Part shown: positions 58,999 to 64,000 of the stretch, one piece after another
Position numbering within the stretch: the first letter of the stretch is position 1
Layout of the letters: every line of letters begins with the position of its first letter
Assembly (NCBI RefSeq): GCF_000233715.2
Contig: NC_021184.1
Coordinates: 4,584,001-4,648,000, forward strand
Direction: 5' to 3'
Source: Desulfoscipio gibsoniae DSM 7213
GTDB taxonomy: Bacteria; Bacillota; Desulfotomaculia; Desulfotomaculales; Desulfallaceae
Length of the DNA: 64,000 nt
Made by a program: the position numbers and the translations under genes
The notes under the pieces: model-generated
What the model saw: only the letters and a program-made list of their open reading frames with translations
Database searches by the model: none
Told to the model about the DNA's origin: nothing

Positions 58999-61104
58999 AT
59001 GCGCAAGGTGTGCTTCGTGACTAACGAAATATGGCCGGCAACCAGTGGCGGCATAGGCAGACTGATTACGGAAACATCCATAGAGCTAAGCAGGAATAGT
59101 ATTATTCCGGTAATCTTGCTTGAAAACATGGATAAGCCTACAATCCAGGCTTTTAGGGATTATGCCCTTGCCAATATACCTAACGCAAAGGTTTACAGTG
59201 TGGAAGAGTTACTGGCCAAAGAGGGTGATATTATACCCCTATGGGCTTTTCATTTCTCTTTTTACCACCGTTCCTATAAAATTGCCATGGCTCTGCATAA
59301 ATTAGCTGCAATTGAACAAATAGACGGTATTGAATTCCCTGATTATTTAGGGCTGGGATATGTATTTATAAAAATGCGCCGACTTTGGAAAAAGGATAAT
59401 ATCTTTTCTATACCAGTTTGGGTCAGGCTTCACGGCACCAAGGAACTTGTTGATAAAGCTGACGATAGAGAAGAGTTTTGGTTGGAGAGCCTGCATGTGT
59501 ATGACATGGAAAGGTATAGTTTAAAGCATGCGGATTTTTTAATCGCACCTTCACAAGGAGTGGCCAAATGGTATCTGGCCGAATACAAAATTAATAAAAA
59601 ATATTTCTATAACGCACCCAAGTTCCAAAAATTAACCGATGGGGGTATCCATCCCAGGCAGTATGCTTCCCGGGAGCAAAAGCAAATTTTGTTCTATGGA
59701 AAACTACAGCCTGTAAAAGGCCCTGACCTTTTTGTTAAGGCAGCAGTTGAATTCCTGGACAAAGTGGATAATGATGCTCAATTTGTGATCATTGGGCAGG
59801 ACTACCATATATTCAGAAAACACAAAACCATTAAGGAAGAGTTGCTAAGCCTGATACCGGATAAATATAAAGAGAAAATTATATTTACCGGCAGAATAAA
59901 ACCGGAGATGTTAAAGGAATATACCAGCAAATGCCATATAGCAGTTATACCATCCAGAATGGAAACATTCTGCTTGGCGGCTCATGAATTAAACTGGATT
60001 GGTATACCCTTAATACTTAATGACATCCCCGCTTTTCAAGACTATTTTATCAATGATATAGATTGTTTAAAATTCAACGGCACCCATGTTAACCTTTACC
60101 AAACCCTGGCCAAGTTTTATACCCAAAAACAGCACCTGAAATGGAATGCTAAAGAGATAAATACCAACCAGAAAGATTTGTATGCCAAAGCACTGGAATA
60201 TAAACAAGAACCAACCAACACCTGCAGCTCGTCAGGAACTCCCATGGTTTCTGTAATTGTACCTTACTTTAACATGCAGAAATATATTAAACAAACCGTT
60301 AATTCTGTTTTCAGCCAGACATATAGCAACTGGGAGTTAATAATTGTGGATGACGGTTCAACCCAGGTTGAAGCAAAGGCTGAGCTGGATAATTTAAGAA
60401 GCTTATACAGGGATAACAAAAAAGTAAGGATAATTGAAAAAGAAAACGGGGGCTTGGGCAGCGCAAGGAACCATGGTATTAAGTACTCGAAGGGTAGTTA
60501 CATTCTGCCGCTTGATAGTGACGATATTATTCACCCGAAATATCTGGAACTCGGGGTCAGGGCATTGGAGAACAACCCGGATCTGGCGGCTGTTAGTTGC
60601 TATGTGAATTTTTTTAATGATGGTGAGGAACCGACATCTATAATTGATTACGTTATACCCTATGATTTAAATGAAGTTATGATTACATGCGAAAACAGAG
60701 CGGGAGTAGCAACAAGTTTATTTAGAAAAGATATTTTTTCGTTCATATCTTATGATGAAAGCCTGTTTTCCTACGAAGACTGGGACTTATGGTGGTCCCT
60801 GGCGGAAAAAAATTACCAAGTTGAGGTTATGCCAGAAATATTGTTTCATTACCGGCGACGTAAAGCAAGTATGGTCAATACTATAGGACGAAGCAACCAT
60901 GCCTATTTGTTGACAAAGATAGCCCAAAAGCATCCTGATCTCTTAAAACGGGTATGTTTAACAAGTTACTGCTATTTTGTATATGGTAATAAAGAAACTC
61001 TATTTTATAAAGATCAACTTGATAAAATTCTTATGTCAAGAACATTTAAGATAATAAGTTATTTTGGTAAATTGCTCTACAAAGTATTAGGCTATAAAAA
61101 ATAA
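58999..61104 (+). CDS. GT4-GT2 fusion glycosyltransferase
   Basis: 701 residues. GT4: CFVTNEIWPATSGGIGRLI, FYGKLQPVKGPDLFVKAA, IPSRMETFCLAAHELNWIGIP. GT2: VSVIVPYFNMQKYIKQTVNSVF, VDDGSTQ, GSARNHGIKYSKGSYILPLDSDDII (DxD intact), SYEDWDLWWSLAEKNY. Homologous over its length to 55353-57662 but AT-richer and on the other strand; no coiled coil at the end. Confidence 0.9.
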   Translation: MRKVCFVTNEIWPATSGGIGRLITETSIELSRNSIIPVILLENMDKPTIQAFRDYALANIPNAKVYSVEELLAKEGDIIPLWAFHFSFYHRSYKIAMALHKLAAIEQIDGIEFPDYLGLGYVFIKMRRLWKKDNIFSIPVWVRLHGTKELVDKADDREEFWLESLHVYDMERYSLKHADFLIAPSQGVAKWYLAEYKINKKYFYNAPKFQKLTDGGIHPRQYASREQKQILFYGKLQPVKGPDLFVKAAVEFLDKVDNDAQFVIIGQDYHIFRKHKTIKEELLSLIPDKYKEKIIFTGRIKPEMLKEYTSKCHIAVIPSRMETFCLAAHELNWIGIPLILNDIPAFQDYFINDIDCLKFNGTHVNLYQTLAKFYTQKQHLKWNAKEINTNQKDLYAKALEYKQEPTNTCSSSGTPMVSVIVPYFNMQKYIKQTVNSVFSQTYSNWELIIVDDGSTQVEAKAELDNLRSLYRDNKKVRIIEKENGGLGSARNHGIKYSKGSYILPLDSDDIIHPKYLELGVRALENNPDLAAVSCYVNFFNDGEEPTSIIDYVIPYDLNEVMITCENRAGVATSLFRKDIFSFISYDESLFSYEDWDLWWSLAEKNYQVEVMPEILFHYRRRKASMVNTIGRSNHAYLLTKIAQKHPDLLKRVCLTSYCYFVYGNKETLFYKDQLDKILMSRTFKIISYFGKLLYKVLGYKK

Positions 61105-61228
61105 TTTATTCTATAAGAAAAGTAATGACAGCGGTATATTCTGTCGTTTCTTTGTTATATACACTTTTTATTATTAGACCATAAACGCTACCTACAACTA
61201 AATTTTCGTCGATATACCGGTATCCGGT

Positions 61229-62671
61229 CTATTTAGGCAACGACACTGTGGAGGTCGGCATCTTGCTGCCATCGGTTCCGCTACCAGGTCTCTGGTACAC
61301 GGCAATGAAAGTACTTGCATCATGCTTTATGCCGCCTGCGCTTTCCCGGCTGAATAATACCGGTATGGTTTGCAAAATAATCTTAAAATCCATCAACAAT
61401 GAGTAATTACGCATGTAGTACAGGTCAAATTTTAATTTATCCTCTGGAGAGGTTGTATATTTTCCGACCACCTGGGCCAGCCCGGTGATGCCGGGCTTTA
61501 TTATGTGGCGCATATGATAATCGGGATATAACTGGGCAAATTCCTGTACAAAAACCGGACGTTCCGGCCTTGGGCCGACGATACTCATCTCGCCCTTTAA
61601 TACATTAAACAATTGCGGTAGTTCGTCCAACCTGGTAGCTCTAAGAAACCTCCCTATACCGGTGATACGCGGGTCATTGTCCACCGCCAGCACGGGACCG
61701 GTTTCTTTTTCCGCGTCTTCCACCATGGTACGAAACTTCAGCAGGTGAAAAACTCGTTTTCCCCTGCCGACACGCTTTTGGGTATAAAAAGCCGGTCCGG
61801 AGGTGGACAAGCGTATCAGCAATGCGCATGTTACTGTTATTGGTGCTGTTAATATTAAGCCCAGCAGGGCCAGGGCAATATCAAATATCCTTTTTATGAC
61901 TTGTTGAAATTCAGTTAAGCCAATATCTTTGATTTCCATGACCGGCAAATCGGATAGCTGGCCCATCCGCGCGTTTAACAGCAAAATATCGTAAAAATCC
62001 GGCACCAGAAAGACGTCGCAGCCGGCCCCGCGGCAATCAGCCAGCAGGCGGGCTCTTTGTTCCGAAGGAAATGGCGGCACCAGCAAAACCGCATCTATTT
62101 CTTCCAGCCATTCGTCCAGCTGATCAACTGATGTATAATCAATCACTTTATGTACTTTAAACCAGCCACGGGGGAAATCAATTACCTGCTCCAACAATTT
62201 TTCTTTCTCTTCACGCGGGCCGATTATTAAAAGTCTGCGCAGGCCATGTATTTTTTTCTCCAGATACCAGCAGGCGTAGCGCCATAATGAGATCAACAGC
62301 ATTTGCAAAATACTACTCAGCAGCAATACACTGCGGGGAAACGCAAAGCCGCGCAGCCAAAAGGTTAAAGACAGGGTTATCATAAATATCCCGGCGACAC
62401 CGGTCAGCGACGCCCGCAAGACGCTCATATAGCCGTTGCGCCGTTTTTCGTAGAGGCCCAGGCCGCTGAAAATGACAATGGTGGCTATGCCCAGCCAGGG
62501 GGCTATGTCCCAAAAAGGTTCTATATTATAATCCGGCACGTTGCCCCAAAAACGCAGTTCAAAAGCCAGAAATAAACCGGCGTTTACCCAAAAAGCATCC
62601 AACAGCGCCAGAATATAGGGAGACAAAAATATATTTTTTTTCCTGGTCTGCTTTTGGTTTACTTTAAGCAT
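61229..62671 (-). CDS. Polyprenyl glycosylphosphotransferase (chain initiation, WbaP/WcaJ-like)
   Basis: About 480 residues from ATG 62671 (or TTG 62683). N-terminal four TM helices, a Rossmann-like middle domain (RRLLIIGPREEKEKL), a fifth TM near KRIFDIALALLGLILTAPITV, and the catalytic bacterial sugar transferase domain: LLKFRTMVEDAE, RLDELPQLFNVLKGEMSIVGPRPE, HIIKPGITGLAQV. Transfers a sugar-1-phosphate to undecaprenyl phosphate, the first step of the glycan made here. Overlaps the upstream GT4 gene's end. Confidence 0.94.
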   Translation of the reverse strand: MLKVNQKQTRKKNIFLSPYILALLDAFWVNAGLFLAFELRFWGNVPDYNIEPFWDIAPWLGIATIVIFSGLGLYEKRRNGYMSVLRASLTGVAGIFMITLSLTFWLRGFAFPRSVLLLSSILQMLLISLWRYACWYLEKKIHGLRRLLIIGPREEKEKLLEQVIDFPRGWFKVHKVIDYTSVDQLDEWLEEIDAVLLVPPFPSEQRARLLADCRGAGCDVFLVPDFYDILLLNARMGQLSDLPVMEIKDIGLTEFQQVIKRIFDIALALLGLILTAPITVTCALLIRLSTSGPAFYTQKRVGRGKRVFHLLKFRTMVEDAEKETGPVLAVDNDPRITGIGRFLRATRLDELPQLFNVLKGEMSIVGPRPERPVFVQEFAQLYPDYHMRHIIKPGITGLAQVVGKYTTSPEDKLKFDLYYMRNYSLLMDFKIILQTIPVLFSRESAGGIKHDASTFIAVYQRPGSGTDGSKMPTSTVSLPK

Positions 62672-62676
62672 GGAAT

Positions 62677-63816
62677 TTACCAATCCTTTGATTTATTTAA
62701 TACCTGGTTATATACCATGGCTGTTTTAGCCAGCATGGCTTGTAGAGAAAAATTTTGCCGGTACCTGCTGTAGCCGTTTTGCCCCATCGCCAGGCGCCAC
62801 CCGGGGTTATCTATCAGCTCCTGCAACCGGGCTTGTAAATTTGCCATGTCATTGCGATTGACCAGGAAGCCGGTTTCTTCATCTACTACCGCTTCATTGA
62901 TCCCGCCCACATCGGTGGCAATTACGGGCAGGCAGGCCCGCATAGCCTCCAGGATACTAATGGGAAAACCCTCCCATTGAGAAATCAGCACGAAAATATG
63001 CGCCCTGGCCAGCAGTGCCGGAACATCGTTTCTGGCACCCAAAAAATTGACCTTGTCCTCCAGTCCCAGCCCGGCGGCTGTTTCCCTGCACTTTTCCCAC
63101 AGCGGGCCATCTCCTACCAAGTCCAGCTGATAATTTTTATCCGCCGGCAGTGCACCGAGAGCCTGCAAAAGCAACTGTTGATCCTTTTGTTTTGAAAAAC
63201 GGGCCACCATGATTAAACGCACCGGATTGGCACCATTGGGACGGGCCCGGTATTTATTTCCAATGTCGGATGCTCCATTATGAATGGTTACCAGCTTTTC
63301 CGCCCGCCCCACACCATATTGCAGGGCCAGCAGCCGGTCATATTCCGAAACGCAGATTATTCTATCAGCCCAGCGGGCGGCCAGCCGCTCAATCTGCCGA
63401 TAAAGCTGCCTTTGCCGACCGGGCACCCCCTCGGTAAAGGCCCAGCCATGGGCCGTAAATATAGCGGGAATGCCGCAAAGGCGGGCGGCCAATCGACCCA
63501 GGATGCCCGCCTTGCTGGAGTGTATGCATATTAAATCAGGCCTTACACTGTTTATAAGCTTGATTACCTGTATTATACACTGTATGTCGGTACGCGGAGA
63601 TATTGGCCTGATCAGGCTGGGTACCCGGTAAACCGGTATATTTTGTTCCTTGAGATTGTTCCAGAGAGGCCCACCTGTACCCATAGCCACATGCATATCA
63701 AACTGCTGCCGCAGGTTGGTCGCTAAATCATAAACATGTGTTTGCGCGCCACCCGCCTGGCCGTTAGTAATTAAATGCATGATTCTTTTACGTTGTACAA
63801 TATGCAAAAGGATCAC
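62677..63816 (-). CDS. GT4 glycosyltransferase
   Basis: 379 residues from a GTG at 63816; the family's usual opening MHLITNGQAGGAQTHV starts at ATG 63780, which may be the true start, though neither has a clear ribosome site. Motifs: IHSSKAGILGRLAA, FTAHGWAFTEG, VSEYDR, MVARFSKQKDQQLLLQAL and ISQWEGFPISILEAMRACLPVIAT. Likely adds the second sugar after the initiating transferase encoded downstream. Confidence 0.92.
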   Translation of the reverse strand: MILLHIVQRKRIMHLITNGQAGGAQTHVYDLATNLRQQFDMHVAMGTGGPLWNNLKEQNIPVYRVPSLIRPISPRTDIQCIIQVIKLINSVRPDLICIHSSKAGILGRLAARLCGIPAIFTAHGWAFTEGVPGRQRQLYRQIERLAARWADRIICVSEYDRLLALQYGVGRAEKLVTIHNGASDIGNKYRARPNGANPVRLIMVARFSKQKDQQLLLQALGALPADKNYQLDLVGDGPLWEKCRETAAGLGLEDKVNFLGARNDVPALLARAHIFVLISQWEGFPISILEAMRACLPVIATDVGGINEAVVDEETGFLVNRNDMANLQARLQELIDNPGWRLAMGQNGYSRYRQNFSLQAMLAKTAMVYNQVLNKSKDW

Positions 63817-63828
63817 CTGAAAGGATTA

Positions 63829-64000
63829 TTATTTAAGCACGGGCAATTTTTTAACCTTTTCAAACTCCGCCGATGCATTAGGCATTAATTGTTCGGCCTG
63901 GCTGCGCAGTTCCATAGCCCGGCTGGTTTGCCCCTTTTTATCCGCTGCCAGTGAAAGCCACAACAACGCCCGGCCGCGAATATCCCGGCTGTCGCTTTTT
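63829..64000 (-). CDS. TPR-like protein, C-terminal end only
   Basis: 57 codons from the right edge to a TAA at 63829-63831. The sequence SRDIRGRALLWLSLAADKKG then QTSRAMELRSQAEQLMPNAS fits a tetratricopeptide helix pair and ends VKKLPVLK. Probably part of a membrane/TPR protein of the glycan locus; the start lies outside the window. Confidence 0.5.
   Translation of the reverse strand, partial: KSDSRDIRGRALLWLSLAADKKGQTSRAMELRSQAEQLMPNASAEFEKVKKLPVLK

Overview
The window looks like chromosomal DNA of a Gram-positive Clostridia/Peptococcaceae-type bacterium (Desulfotomaculum-like). Reasons: strong AGGAGG-type ribosome sites, frequent TTG/GTG starts, moderate GC, phage genes of the kind found in these bacteria, a group IIC intron of the Firmicutes type, and secreted Ig-like surface proteins without an LPS context. 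The genus is an inference.

Region 1 (1-31.4 kb) is most of a tailed-phage prophage, nearly all on the minus strand. Read along transcription (right to left) it holds: a lysogeny switch (XRE repressor diverging from a 620-residue ImmA-type peptidase); a sigma-like regulator; recombination and replication genes (DUF2800 nuclease, DUF2815 ssDNA-binding-like protein, family A DNA polymerase carrying a 125-residue mini-intein, antirepressor, primase-SF3 helicase, VRR-NUC nuclease, SNF2 helicase); an AbiE defence cargo with its own promoter, operators and terminators; HNH nuclease; two ParB-like/methyltransferase fusions; an amidoligase / gamma-glutamylcyclotransferase cassette in which four genes carry the same structured leader; terminase; a RelB/RelE toxin-antitoxin wedged between terminase and portal; protease, HK97 capsid, a FIVAR-repeat head fibre protein, connectors and the major tail protein, which runs off the left edge. 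No integrase, lysin or attachment site is visible.

Region 2 (31.4-42.6 kb) is a gene-poor repeat landscape: a frameshifted GIY-YIG-like gene, orphan hypotheticals, a complete integrase-core insertion sequence and two 3' remnants of relatives, an MqsA/DUF4258 toxin-antitoxin pair, a REP-associated HUH transposase (RAYT), about a dozen copies or fragments of a roughly 105-bp two-hairpin repeat carrying the RAYT-associated ACACAAGGGGACGGTTCT signature, an XRE-ImmA pair, and the 5' part of a group IIC intron placed directly after the terminator-like hairpin of one repeat copy.

Region 3 (42.6-47.6 kb) encodes a 1205-residue secreted protein with SbsA-like Ig domains, a ribbon-helix-helix regulator, and a short paralogue of the big protein's N-terminal domain; the two leaders are duplicated.

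Region 4 (48-64 kb) is a surface-glycan locus: an MBOAT O-acetyltransferase with its SGNH-like partner, GT2 and GT4 glycosyltransferases (three are GT4-GT2 fusions), a Wzm/Wzt-type ABC exporter, a polyprenyl-phosphate sugar-phosphate transferase for chain initiation, and a TPR-like protein cut by the right edge. Two AT-richer genes on the plus strand (57.9-61.1 kb) interrupt the minus-strand locus and look acquired.
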